A stretch of 64,000 nucleotides of DNA from Chenopodium formosanum (lineage: Eukaryota > Streptophyta > Magnoliopsida > Caryophyllales > Amaranthaceae). The DNA lies in the NCBI GenBank assembly GCA_024500155.1, contig CM044858.1, positions 5,332,001 to 5,396,000 on the forward strand, given 5' to 3'. Made by a program: the position numbers and the translations under genes. The notes beneath the pieces are model-generated. The model made no database searches, was not told the DNA's origin, and saw only the letters and a list, made by a program, of their open reading frames with translations. Shown in pieces: positions 48,176 through 60,274 of this stretch; the stretch's first letter is position 1; the number at the start of each line of letters is the position of its first letter.

Positions 48176-48468
48176 TGTGTAATATGTACTTTTCGCGAAA
48201 CGGTTGTACGATGCAAGATACCCTCGCCTGTAGGAACCACACGATCTACCAGTTGCACATAGATTTATATACAATTGAATGTTTTATACTTTTATCATTT
48301 ACATTTCAAAGTGATTTGAATGAATGAACGTGTAAAAAGAAAGATAAAATAATACTACGTAAGTATGATTATATTTGAGTAAGAATTTGAAGTAAAGTGA
48401 ATTAATACAGGAATAGCAATAAAGTAATAGCGGAACAAAGATGAGATGTTACGACTTAGTAGTAGGTT

Positions 48469-48629
48469 TAGAGATGTCAAAATCAAATCCAACCTTATTC
48501 GAAACTGATCAAAAAAATATCTGATTCAGATTTCGATTCGCAGGCACGTATTTAATACGACTCTACTTTTAAAATTGACCCCATCTAACCTTATCAAACC
48601 CGATCCGATTATTCGAATTGACACCTCTA
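48469..48629. mobile_element. hAT-like MITE, degenerate
   Basis: 161 bp with ends TAGAGATGTCAA / TTGACACCTCTA, imperfect inverted repeats of the same type as the element at 32264. Flanking 8-mers (AGTAGGTT, TGTGTGTT) agree at only 5 of 8 positions. Interior rich in CGATTCG/GATCCG words, as in other such MITEs. Confidence 0.5.
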
Positions 48630-48859
48630 TGTGTGTTAGAGTAATGTGATAATTGTATGGGTGCATCGTGGGGGTGGTGGGCTGGTGGCTAATAAACAAG
48701 TGTTAGAACCGAGTTGAGTTAAGTGGGAGGATGAGAGACATGAGGAGTTAGGAGTGTTAGGAAGTTAAACACAAGTTGGTTTGGTTGTGTTTAGTCAGAA
48801 TCGGATGAAGTGAAATCCCCCAACCTGGACACGGCACACGGGCGGCTTCAAATTGTAAA

Positions 48860-51019
48860 ATGCAAATCGTAGACAGCGTCCATTGTACCTGGACATCTAA
48901 TTCTCAAATGCTTCGCCTTTTTCCAAACGCGAATCCTTTTTTTAAGATTCCAACTCACTTCCATTACAGATTTGCTGCTGCTGCTTCTGCTTCTGCTTCT
49001 GCTTCTGCTTCTGCGACAATGTCGACTCTTTCCCCTGATATCGCTCAACCCCCACTTCAGGTATTCTTTCTCTCCCTAATTCTTTAATTTTATCATCACC
49101 CCACTATTATTCAATTTATTTTATTGATTTCTGAATTCCAAACGTTTTATTATCATTTAAGCGTTGATCGATTCCCTTCCTTCCTCAAATCAAATCCAAG
49201 CATCTGCTCTTCTGTATACTTCAATTTTTAGTTTATGTCTTTAATTTCAATTTCCGTTTACATTAATTTATAGTGAAGGCAAATTGTTAAGTTAATTAAA
49301 TACAATAAGTTGTTGTTTGTAAATTGGGGATTCTTAGGGTCTACTGTCTTCGTATTGTATTGCCCATCATCGACCTACATACTATTTGTTGGATTTTTGT
49401 CATTAGTGATACTATGAAATCTTGAATTTCCTACTGTTGAAGTATAGCAAGAAGGGCCATTTAAGGATCTGTGGGAACTAAGGGGCATTCAAAGATCTGT
49501 AATTTAAGCTTTATTGCCTCATAAGTATTGTTGCAGCTCTGTCCTGCTCCTGTTTCACTGCATTAACACATTTACTGGTAAAGATAACACAGTCTCTCCT
49601 GCCTGACTTTTGACTTCAGATACATTTTGATGGAGTTTTACCTCTACTTGCTCTTCTTCTTTACGTCTTTGTTATTCTTGTTTCTACCAAACTATAAGTG
49701 TGTTACTATATCATGAATGATACATTGATACCTAATCTTGCTGCAACTTCATATTATTTACCATAGGAGAAGAGAAATAAATAAACCTGTCCCTGTGTCT
49801 TAAACAATGAAAAATGGTGTATATTCTGGTATAAATGCTGTTTCCCTGATAGTTTCTGGGCACTTAACAGGTTGCAAAGCGCTTAGAGAAGTTTAAAACC
49901 ACCATTTTCACTCAGATGAGCCAGCTAGCCATTAAACATGGAGCAATTAACCTTGGCCAAGGATTTCCTAATTTTGATGGACCTGAGTTTGTGAAAGAAG
50001 CTGCTATTCAAGCCATCAATGATGGTAAAAACCAGTATGCTCGTGGCTATGGAGTTCCTGACCTCAACTTTGCTGTGGCTGAGAGGTTTAAGAAAGACAC
50101 GGGACTTTCAGTTGATCCGGAAAAGGAAGTCACTGTCACCTCAGGTTGCACAGAAGCCATTGCTGCAACCATGTTGGGTTTGATAAATCCTGGCGACGAG
50201 GTCATCCTCTTTGCCCCATTCTATGATTCCTATGAGGCTACTCTCTCTATGGCTGGTGCCAAAGTAAAAGGCATCACCTTGCGGCCACCAGAGTTTGCAC
50301 TACCTCTTGATGAGCTCAAGTCTGCAATTTCAAAGAATACCCGAGCAATCCTCTTAAACACTCCTCATAACCCAACCGGAAAGATGTTCACTCGGGAGGA
50401 ACTTGATGTCATTGCATCTCTGTGCATTGAAAATGACGTCTTGGTATTTTCTGACGAGGTTTATGACAAGTTATCGTTTGAAATGGATCACATCTCCATA
50501 GCCTCTCTTCCAGGCATGTATGAGCGCACCGTGACAATGAATTCTCTTGGAAAGACATTCTCTCTAACAGGGTGGAAGATTGGTTGGGCCATAGCACCTC
50601 CACATTTGACCTGGGGAGTGAGGCAAGCACACTCATACCTCACATTTGCTACTTCGACCCCAATGCAGCATGCTGCAGCTACTGCTCTGAGAGCACCGGA
50701 ATCTTATTTTGAAGAGTTGAAGAAGGATTATAAGGTCAAAAAGAGGATTTTGGTGGAAGGACTACAGGAAGCTGGTTTTAAGGTATTCCCATCAAGTGGG
50801 ACCTACTTTGTGATAGTAGATCACACCCCTTTTGGTCAGAAAGATGATGTTGCGTTCTGTGAGTATCTGATTAAGGAAGTCGGGGTGGTGGCGATCCCAA
50901 CAAGTGTATTCTATCTGAACCCTGAGGAGGGCAAGAACCTTGTCAGATTTACCTTCTGCAAAGATGAAGGCACCTTAAGGGCTGCTGTTCAAAGAATGAA
51001 GGAAAAGCTTAAAAGGTAA
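48860..51019 (+). CDS. Kynurenine/glutamine-type PLP aminotransferase (At1g77670-like), plastid-targeted
   Basis: Two exons: 48860-49060 and 49871-51019; 449 residues. Fold-type I aminotransferase family (class I/II). Exon 1 is a Ser/Ala/His-rich, acid-poor leader with an (Ala-Ser)n run, typical of a chloroplast transit peptide. Exon 2 starts VAKRLEKFKTTIFTQMSQLA and carries the whole enzyme: LGQGFPNFDGP, YARGYGVP, TVTSGCTEAI, NTPHNPTG (NPTG about 234-237), SDEVYD (about 261) and the PLP-lysine motif SLGKTFSLTGWKIGW with Lys about 295. It ends RMKEKLKR. The match to the Arabidopsis protein annotated as kynurenine aminotransferase is very close throughout. Substrate in plants is uncertain: kynurenine, glutamine/methionine-type or aromatic amino acids. 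A second ATG near the end of exon 1 (MSTLSPD) could give a cytosolic form. Confidence 0.93.
48978..49014 (+). repeat. GCTTCT microsatellite inside transit peptide
   Basis: About six units of the hexamer GCTTCT preceded by GCTGCT, encoding Ala-Ser repeats. In frame, so unit changes would alter only transit-peptide length. Confidence 0.85.
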
Positions 51020-53255
51020 AGAGTTCTCTTAATAAAATCTCTTTTGTAGGGGGAGCGGGGAGGTTAGTGGTTAAATGATATTTGTTGTGAACTTCAGATT
51101 GTTGAAAGGTTAAGAGAAAATTATTAATCTTGCCTTGGCGTTAGTTGGAATGATTATGATAATAATGCTTTGATTTTACCAAGTGAGGACTCTTGAGCAC
51201 ACTTTGGAAAGTGGTGGTTTAATAATGTGTCCAACTTGTATTTGGTTTAATTGTGTCATTACTTTTGAATAGTATACAACGTCTCCTTTAATTATTCGTA
51301 GAAACAGACCTTCTGTTGGAAAAGAAGGCCCGTGAGGAACCTGATTCTAGATTTAAACCCTTTTACTAAATTACTAATAAAGCATACTCTCTATGTACAA
51401 AATTTATACATGAAACTGTTAATTTCTAGCTTGATGAGAGTTATAGAATTCTGAAAAATAATTCGCAAGTGGATGAACCGATCAATGTATGATCCTATAT
51501 CCTCTATTTGTGTCTTGTTGGTCTGTGGAACACTTGGAATGTCTAGAGAATATAAAGCATGTGGGTGAATGCCTGAATGGCGAGAATTCTATCTGTCTGT
51601 TGCATAGCATCACTTGTTAAGTTGTTAAACCTTGGCTACTTGCAACCTATTCCGAACTGTTTATAGTACTCCATGCTGAAAGTGTGAAGATCTAAATAGG
51701 TAGCGCACTGGTTAGAAGATTTTTGGTCGTTCTTTTTGTACAAGTTTAAGTTGGGACCAATTAACACAATATTTGCTGCAAAGGAGTATTAGAACTGCAA
51801 TGTTTTTCCCTTTATGGCATACGCAGTAGAATACTTTGTAAATTGTACTGGAATTTACGAGTACATACAAATAACAAATTTGTTCAGAAATCTGAATTTC
51901 CTCAGCTACTTTGGTGTAGTCATAGATATTATTTACCAAGCCTCTTTTCATATATTCAGCAATTAATTGTGTAATGCAGAGTACTGCATACTGTGTAGTG
52001 TAATTGGTAAAGCCAACATTTTGGGCGGTTGCGAAAAAATGCTTTAATCAATTTAATTTGGCAAGGCTAGGTATTTGGGTGATTGCAGCTTATACTCCCT
52101 ACGTCCCAAAAAGAACGACCCATTTGGTCAAAACTTTGTCCCAAAAAGAATTACCCATTTGCATTAAAACACCCACCAATTTGCTATAATATTTGTGCAA
52201 AATTAGCTTTCCCATATAAAAATTTGATTTTCCATGTTATTTTATTACTTTCTCTCTCTATTTTTTTACAAACCCCATGTAAATTTATCTTTCCAATATA
52301 CTTTTACTTCTTTTTACTTAACTTCCTTAATACCCGCGTAATCAACCCAAATGGGTCGTTCTTTTTGGGACGGAGGGAGTAAATTCCTAATTTCCTACCC
52401 AAAATCTCATAAATCTGGTTATAAAAAAGGCATGTTTAATGCAACCTTAGACCTTACCAATAAGGGCAGTAACAGTAACCTTAAAACAGGCCAATAATTG
52501 TAAAATCTGGTAATATAATTAACAGATTCTGTTCAGAAAGGGCTCTTTACCAATGACATTAATTTCTATTTGGTAAGGAAAAGGAAATAAATGGATAGAT
52601 TGGGGATTGTAGGTGAGAATAAGAAGCAAATTTTGAATTTCAAAATAGAATTACTTCGAAAATGGAGAGGATACTTTGTCAAGTCAACCAAGGCTGAAAG
52701 ATGCAAAAGATCAGAGTTGGCCAACTAATATTATCTCCTCAATTAATAACTCTTCTAATAACTCTATCTGTTTTTGTTTATAAGTCAAAAGTCAATGATA
52801 TTCGTCCAATGAAACACACCCAACTTCACAATTTTCATTTTCTTCTTGCTCATTCTGAGATTGCTATATGCTATTTTAAATTATACTCGTATTATTAAAC
52901 CAGTAAACCTTTCCCTTTTGACTTTTGAAGTTATACTACTCCGTAGGAATGAAGATATGAGATATAGAATATATTTTTATTTTATGTGTAGTTGCACAGC
53001 TTGAATATGTCATCCATATATCCAAATTGTACTACTTCCTTTGGTGGAGTAAACCACACTCTTTTCTCCGTACATTAAGTTCTACTTGTACTTTGTAATT
53101 TATACGAAATAGTCTTTATAAGGAGGTGTTATTATTATTCATTGATCATATATTTAAAAATTTAATCTTTTAACAGTTACAAAATTTCAAATTATTCACT
53201 AGGTAAATCCGAGTATACCACATACAGACATACAATACACATTTGACAAAGTATA
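51020..53255. other. Intergenic, aminotransferase to MULE
   Basis: 3' flank of the aminotransferase, then a Stowaway MITE (52095-52379) and AT-rich DNA. No gene recognised. Confidence 0.55.
52095..52379. mobile_element. Stowaway-type MITE
   Basis: 285 bp, long terminal inverted repeats CTCCCTACGTCCCAAAAAG / CTTTTTGGGACGGAGGGAG extending inward through a GGGTCGTT word, flanked by TA (52093-52094, 52380-52381). Classic Stowaway ends; a (CT)n tract inside. Non-coding. Confidence 0.9.
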
Positions 53256-53264
53256 TTAAAAAAA

Positions 53265-54564
53265 CGGCTATTTCACCAAATGCTACTGACAAATTTAAAA
53301 ATTCATCAAATGTCATCGCACTTTTCAGAATTCACCAAATGCCACTCAGTTTTTTAAAAATTCAGCGAGTGCCATTAATGACCAATGGCCGTTAACTCCG
53401 TTAGTCATTAGGGGTTAATCATGACACATGTCATGATATTATTGGTCCATTTATCTTTATCAATAAAAATTAAAAAAAAAAGCTGAAAATAATTATAAAA
53501 TAATTATAAAAAAAAAAACAGAAAATTAAAATAAAAATAAAAAAAAAAAATAAAAAAACCCCAAAATTTTCCCAGCCACCCCTACCACCGCCAAACCCTA
53601 GCCCCTCCCCTTATATCGCCGGAAAACGGCCGGCCACCACTTTAACCACCGAAAATCGACCGGCCAGCCCTTTTGCGCCCCACCTGACCCATCGTCGACC
53701 CCAAAAACCACCCACACAAACTTCCCCGACCCTATAAAACCTAAAATTAACCCCAGACCCTAGCCCCACCGCGACCTCAACCACCTCGCCACCCCTACCA
53801 CCGGCCAGACGAGGCCCAGAGCAGCCAGATTTGCCGCGCCGTTCTCCAACTCGGAGCTGCTTTCCAACCCTCCCCTACCCTTTTACCCACCACAACCATT
53901 AACGAAATCAAGGTTGTGAAGAGGAGGAGGGCCAAAATCGCCAAGTTAGAAGGGGATAAGGGTCGAAATCGGAGCGTGGGGAAGGGGAGGTAGCCGGAAA
54001 AGGGATTGGGGAAGGGAAGGGGGCTGGGATCGGGACAGAGAAAGGATTTTGAGGGTTGAGGACTGGGTTTCGTGGCGGTGGGGAGGGAGTTTCGTGTTGG
54101 TGGGGAGGGAGTTTCGTGGGAGGGGGAGGGGGAGGAACGGCGTCGGCGCTGCGAGGGAGCTTCTAGGTGGTCGGCGCTGCGGGAGAGCTTCTTGGGCGGC
54201 TTCGGTGCTGTGGGACAACAGAATCCGGTAGCTGGGACGGCGGGAACGGCGGCGGGGAGGGTGGTTGTGGCTGATGGGGGTTTTGGCTGGTCGGGGTTTT
54301 TGAAATAATTTTGGGGGTTTTTTTTTAATTTTCTGATTTTTTTTTTATATTTTCAATTTTTTTTATGAATAAAGATAAATGGACCAATACTATCATGACA
54401 TGTGTCATGATTAACCCCTAATGACTAACGGAGTTAACGGCCGTTGGTCATTAATGGCACTCGGTGAATTTTTAAAAAACTGAGTGGCATTTGGTGAATT
54501 CTGAAAAGTGCGATGGCATTTGATGAATTTTTAAATTTGTCAGTGGCATTTGGTGAAATAGCCG
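53265..54564. mobile_element. Mutator-like element with long iterated TIRs
   Basis: 1300 bp. Ends CGGCTATTTCACC / GGTGAAATAGCCG, flanked by perfect 9-base direct repeats TTAAAAAAA (53256-53264, 54565-54573), the Mutator signature. Inverted repeats run about 260-310 bp inward, including GGCCGTTAACTCCGTTAG and TCATGACA words. Within each TIR a CACCAAATGCCACT-type word is iterated four times. The middle (about 53560-54310) is GC-rich (C-rich left, G-rich right), unlike the surroundings; it encodes no recognisable transposase. Non-autonomous MULE, perhaps with captured DNA. Confidence 0.88.
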
Positions 54565-54573
54565 TTAAAAAAA

Positions 54574-55166
54574 AATCTCAATAAATTATTCCTTTTTCTT
54601 TTTTTCCTAATCAAAATTTTAGATGTGAAGGCACACTACCAACCCAAAACTACCATATTCATGAAATGGTTACAAAACTCTAGTACCCTGACCTTCTTCT
54701 CCCATTTTCTTATAAAAATAAGGAAATTGGAAAAAGAGGTTCATTAAAGTTGTTTTCTCTTTTATCTGTTTGGTTTGGTAGAACATGATCACCAATGAAT
54801 CGCAATTGAATAATGCTCTTTGGTTTTTTTCAAGTAATAAGAAAAAGGAGAGGGGTAAAATCATCTTGAGGATCACATGCAATATTGCTACTCGTAGAAA
54901 CTATAGCACCAATCTGTGATATTTGCTCTCTTCTTCAACATTTTGCCCCTTTTTTTTTTTTTTTTTTTTTTGTGAAAGAAAGACAACATTTTGACAATTG
55001 AAATACTTTGTATTTGACAATAAATGGAGAGAAAATTGGGCATTATATAAAATACGATAGGTCATAATGAACTCGATCAAAAATTAATGTCATTTCTCTA
55101 GTTTTATAATATATGGATATTGTTCTTTGTAACAAATTGGAAATCATTAATTTTTTACACTATATA
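54574..55166. other. Spacer between MULE and tandem repeat
   Basis: AT-rich with a 25-base T run near 54950-54974. No gene. Confidence 0.5.
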
Positions 55167-55853
55167 GTTCCAAACGGCATTATATGACCCTAAGATGTAT
55201 CCCCTAGGGTCTCAAGACTTTTTTGCCATCAGGTCCCGTAGCCTCAAAAATTCCTCAGAAAGCGTGGATAATAGCCTTCAATTTTGGAATCTTTTAGACC
55301 TTTTTTCGCCCGAAAATAAAAATTGCCGAGATATTTACCATGGTCCTTAATACCCTCCGGGAGTCCAACTGGGTGGGTGGAACCATCCAATATGCCTTAA
55401 AACGGTCAATATACCCGTTTGAAACTTGCACCGATTTCGTGAACTGAAGCCTACCATGGACATTTTTTGACAACATTTACTGGTCATATATGGTTCCAAA
55501 AGTCATTATATAACCCTAAGATGTATCCCCTAGGGTTGCAAGACTTTTCGCCATCGGGTCCCGTAACCTCAAAAAACGTGGATAATAGCCTTCAATTTTG
55601 GAATTTTTTGACCTTTTTTCGCCCGAAATTAAAAATTGCCGAGATGTTTACCATGGTCCCTAATACCCTCTGGGAGTCCAATTGGGTGGGTGGAACCATC
55701 CAATATGCCTTAAAACGGTCAATTTACCCGTTTGAAACTTGCATCGATTTCGTGAATTGAAGCCTAACACGGACATTTTTTACCACATTTACTGGTCATA
55801 TATGGTTCCAAAAGACATTATATGACCCTAAGATGTATCCCCTAGGGTCTCAA
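55167..55853 (+). repeat. Tandem repeat of about 320 bp, 2.15 units
   Basis: Unit 1 55167-55492 (326 bp), unit 2 55493-55804 (312 bp), partial unit 3 55805-55853, all starting GTTCCAAA and continuing with CATTATATGACCCTAAGATG and CCCCTAGGGT. Units differ by small indels (unit 1 has an extra stretch after the CCTCAAAAA word). Satellite-like, non-coding. Unit 3 is cut off by the LTR element that starts at 55854. Confidence 0.9.
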
Positions 55854-56638
55854 TGTAGGGATTTATAGGTACTACGCAGCGGAAATAAACATGAATCATA
55901 TTCATACAGTACCTAATCCAAGGATCTAATGCATAACACATAAAGCACAAATAATCGTACCTTTGAAGCGTGATTCCACGTGCGATCGAGCAAGAACAAA
56001 GGGAGATAAAGAACCCCAAGCGTGATTCCTCTAATTGGTCCACAGGCACAAGTTAAGACCTCCACTAATGCTAGTTAGTCGCAATTGAAACCTTCAATTG
56101 ACCTTCTATGGAGAAGAGCGACATGCTAACCAAGAACCACCACGATAACCACCACGAACCACCACCTAAGGGGCGGCCGTACAAACGTGAGGGGAGGATG
56201 AGGGCCGTGAGTTAGAGAGAGGATTAGGGTTTTGGGATTGGTTGCCTTCATGTCAAAATTCACTATGTGTGAATTATGACTACCTACTGCAAACCCTAGG
56301 CATGGTTCTTATTTATAGATCTCATCTCTAAATAAGAGCCCATGTCAAAAGCCCAAAACCTAATTCCAATCTAACTATGCTAGCCCAATCCAATTCATGA
56401 TTAGTTAATTGCTCATGAGGCCCATTAATGGGCCTCTTACTTGCTTAACCCAATACCCTTGTGTGTGACCAATATAGGATCCATTCTAAAGGGCTTTGGG
56501 CTATTTGACTAGCCCAAAGATCATCTCTCATAGTCTAGCAACAGAGGATGACGCCCCAATAGAATGAACTTATTATCTCCATAATAGTGATCCTTGATAT
56601 ATCTAGTAATTGCACTTATCGAAGACACAATTCCTTCA
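55854..56638 (-). repeat. 3' LTR (785 bp)
   Basis: Minus-strand sequence begins TGAAGGAATTGTGTC and ends AAATCCCTACA. Contains a GC-rich ACC/CCACGA microrepeat near 56138-56165. Compared with the right copy over 602 bases I find two substitutions and no indel. Confidence 0.9.
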
Positions 56639-59600
56639 ATCTCCCACTTGTCTGAGACAAGTGTGCAATATTCAAATTCCTTAAGTCATTTTGTGTCGAT
56701 TTGATAATATGATTGCATCTTATGCTAATCCATATTAATCTACAAATCGTTTCTTGAAATCTGAGTTAGAATTACAAAACAAATGGTTACTTTATAACAC
56801 ATTTGAGCACGGCCATGCATTTTCTGAATTCTCCCTCTTCAAGAGGCCAAAACATGACACATTCCTAATTTAATAGGTAGACTCTATCCAATCTTGTGGG
56901 AACCAAAGCTCCCACTCAACTTCTGAAATAACCAGGAAACACCCTTTATAATCTCCAGTTACGGGTAGACGTTTGAATGTACCACAGTTATATCATCCAT
57001 TGAATGAAATCAATGTTCCACTCATGTCAAAGGAATCCACTAATATATCCGGAAATTCTATACTTGAATTTCAAAGTTGGTCTATAGTTCGATCCTGCAT
57101 CATCCATGCATATCCATGTGATTGACCGAGCTTCATCACTATGCTCCTATAGCCCATGAAACCGAGCTATCCAATCAATCTTACATGCTAGTCCATTCAT
57201 TGAAATCATTTATGTCCACTTTAATGATTTCGAACTAGGAACTTAAATAATATGTGGATTTTGTTCACCTGTGGGATTTCATACACCAGGTCTCTATCGA
57301 ATAGATAACCTGATGAGCCCATCAATCCATAATTATTTTTGGACATTTTATTTAATTTTGAAACCACAATTAAATAAGATTGAAACTTTGTTTCAATTGA
57401 TAAACATAATTCTGCAAGCTAATGTATTTACTTTTGTAATATGCTTTCTCAAAACATACACAACTAAAATTACATAACTTGCTTCAATCCAAAAACCTTA
57501 GTATGACTCTCATACCTTGGTCATGGAAGGGGTTTAGTAAGTAGAGTTCATGAGACATTCTCATAAACATGAATTTTGCAATTTCTAAATCTTATAATCA
57601 TTTTCATCTCCATACACTAATAATTTTCCTTCGCCCTTTCGCAAGGAATGAACTTAGGAATTTCTAATTTGTATTCCAACGTTACATTGGATTTTGATTG
57701 AAATCTATCATCACTTGTTCTTTAAAACACGCGAATCAAATGGACGAGTATAGTCCATGGCATGTGCATGATGCATCCTTTGCGAATTGCATAAGGATCA
57801 TCACTCAAAGTCTTAATTTCATCAACCTTTCTCAAGGTATTGAATCATTAAGCAACATGCCATGTCACATGGGATTGAAACTCTTTTCAATATAATGTTG
57901 AACCTTATAAGAATCTTATCAATATAAGCTTCTTAACCAAAACTCAAACATCCTTCGAGACCTATCTATATAGATCTTGAATCCCAAATGTACTCATCTT
58001 CTTCTTCAAGTTTTTCATACAAAATGCATTAACCATTACTTGACTATTCAAGCAACAAATAATCGCTCTTTGTACTAGACCAAGAAGACTTCATAGCTCC
58101 CACTAAACATCTTGTACACACAAGACCTTTTCTTCATTTTAACGAGAACATCAAACGATTTGATTAACTCACAAAATTAAGAACATTAACTCCCTGATGC
58201 TAACTTCAATCCATTATGGATCTTCGATGCATCCCTAGGATTATTGGATCTCCAAACTTTTGATTGTATCATATACAAATCTTATTTCATGAACAATTTC
58301 AAGAAAGTGTTTTGAAATCCATCTACCAAATCTTATAGGGTAGAAATCACTAAAATATCTTTAATAGATCTTTGCAACATGACTAATGTAAAGGTTTCAT
58401 CGCAGTCATAGTCATACTAAGAATTTGTTGAATCCCTTAACAAGTCTTTGCTTTAGTTAGAAAACACTTTTCTTTCTTGTCTGCTTTGCTTACAATGGGT
58501 TTCACCCAATTTAGGCAAATTATTCAAGTGTCATACACTTGCTTACAGATTTAGAATCTATTTCAGATTTCCTGGTTTTAACCACTTGGAGTTATAACTT
58601 GTCAAATCATCCTTATTACTTGCATAATCAACATGTTCCAAAATGAATATTTCAGAACTCTTAGTCAATGTGAAATCATATTTCTTTGGCTAAGTTTTAC
58701 GCATGCTAGTCATCATTGTGGGCTCTTATGCAACAATTGAAACTCATACAACAACTTTGTTTAGTTTTCAATGAGAAACGACAATAGAGGATGTGCACTT
58801 AGAATGTGCTACCTTCGACACATGGTTATTAATCCCATTACACTTAATGAGACCACGCGTTGTCATTTGTATCATGAGGTGAATCATGCTCATATTGTTG
58901 CTGTTATTCGATAACTTCTCAAATTTCTTCAAGATTTTCGAAATCGCTTTTCTTGAACTCTTTCAAGGTTCTCGAACTTTTCAAGATTCTTATACTCCCA
59001 CTTGCCTTTTAGGGAGGCATATTTAGCATAGGGTGAACCAACCATGGTTTTGAACCATGTTTGTTTGTTGCTTTTCTCGAACTCTTTCGAGATTTACACT
59101 ACTCCCACTTGACCTTTTGGAACAATTTCCATAAGGGCACCTACTTAAGCAACAAACATTTTGTGCTAAGTATGGTTGTGTAGTAGTACCCCGTGCTCTA
59201 TATAGGAATAGAACGTGCATTAAACGTTTTAATACATGTTTTATTCCTTGCTTTGTAGAAAGACTTAATAAGAACTTTTCTTATCCATATCACATATGAA
59301 GCCTTTGCTACATTTGATTTGACGTATGTAGTTTGTTTAGTTTTGTAGCTTTTCTTAAAAGTATATCCCTTGAATAATGGTTGGAAGATAGGTAATTTAC
59401 ATCCATTATCAAAATATATCTCATATAGGTTGATAGCTCCCTTCATAAACACTTCACAAGGTTTTCTTTCGAGTTTGTTGTAAAACGATTTCACAACTCT
59501 TGGATGTTTATCAAGGTCTTGGCTTAAATTCTCATTATTACGATCATATCGCAATATTTTGAATGTGTTGCCAAGTACATGTCTTGACTTAAATTTTCAC

Positions 59601-60189
59601 AATCACAATCATATTGTAATGTTATCATTATCTTGTCAAGTTGATACTGAACTTCATACTGAACATTTTGAACTTTTCAAAATTTTCACCCTTATGTTTC
59701 AACTAAGCACAAGTAGTGATCATATCACAAATGAAGTTTCATTGTCGTCTCTAACCTTTGAACCTTTGGTTTTCTTACATCGATATGTATTCGACCTTGA
59801 GTTCTCATCATCATTTCTCTAAATGGTGACTTTGTCAAAGTTTCAAATTTGAATGATAATTACATATATCAATAGACTCATAATCTAATGATATTGAAAG
59901 TCCATCCCTTTGGATCTTTCGCATGCAATTTTCATTTTCATTCGAATTAATTGACATATTTGAGACAACTTATATATATAGAAATGGTTTAACTATTTCT
60001 ATCATATAGAACTTTAAACCTATTTAGCAATTCAAAACACATTATGACTCAAAGAAGCATGGAATAACATTTATTCCACGTTTTTTGAATCTTCGATGCT
60101 TAGTCATTACTAATATTGAATGGTGTTTTGATAATGGCAAGAATAAATAACATTTATTTAACTCTAGCCAATTATTAGTGGTGAAATAC

Positions 60190-60274
60190 TGGTTCTACTT
60201 GTAAAGTTGCAACTTTTGCTTCCAAACTTGTAGATTCTACTTGTGAAGTAGCAACATTTGCTTCTAAACTTGTA
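60190..60274. repeat. 42-bp tandem duplication inside LTR element
   Basis: Two units of a TTCTACTTGTAAAGTTGCAA-type sequence ending AAACTTGTAGA. The minus-strand translation looks helical (STSLEA, VAT, QVE) but is frame-broken on the upstream side. Confidence 0.75.

Noticed and set aside
53946..54308. Protein-coding genes within the MULE core
   Set aside because: Overlapping frames on both strands in skewed GC-rich DNA; Pro/Arg/Gly-rich translations without domains.
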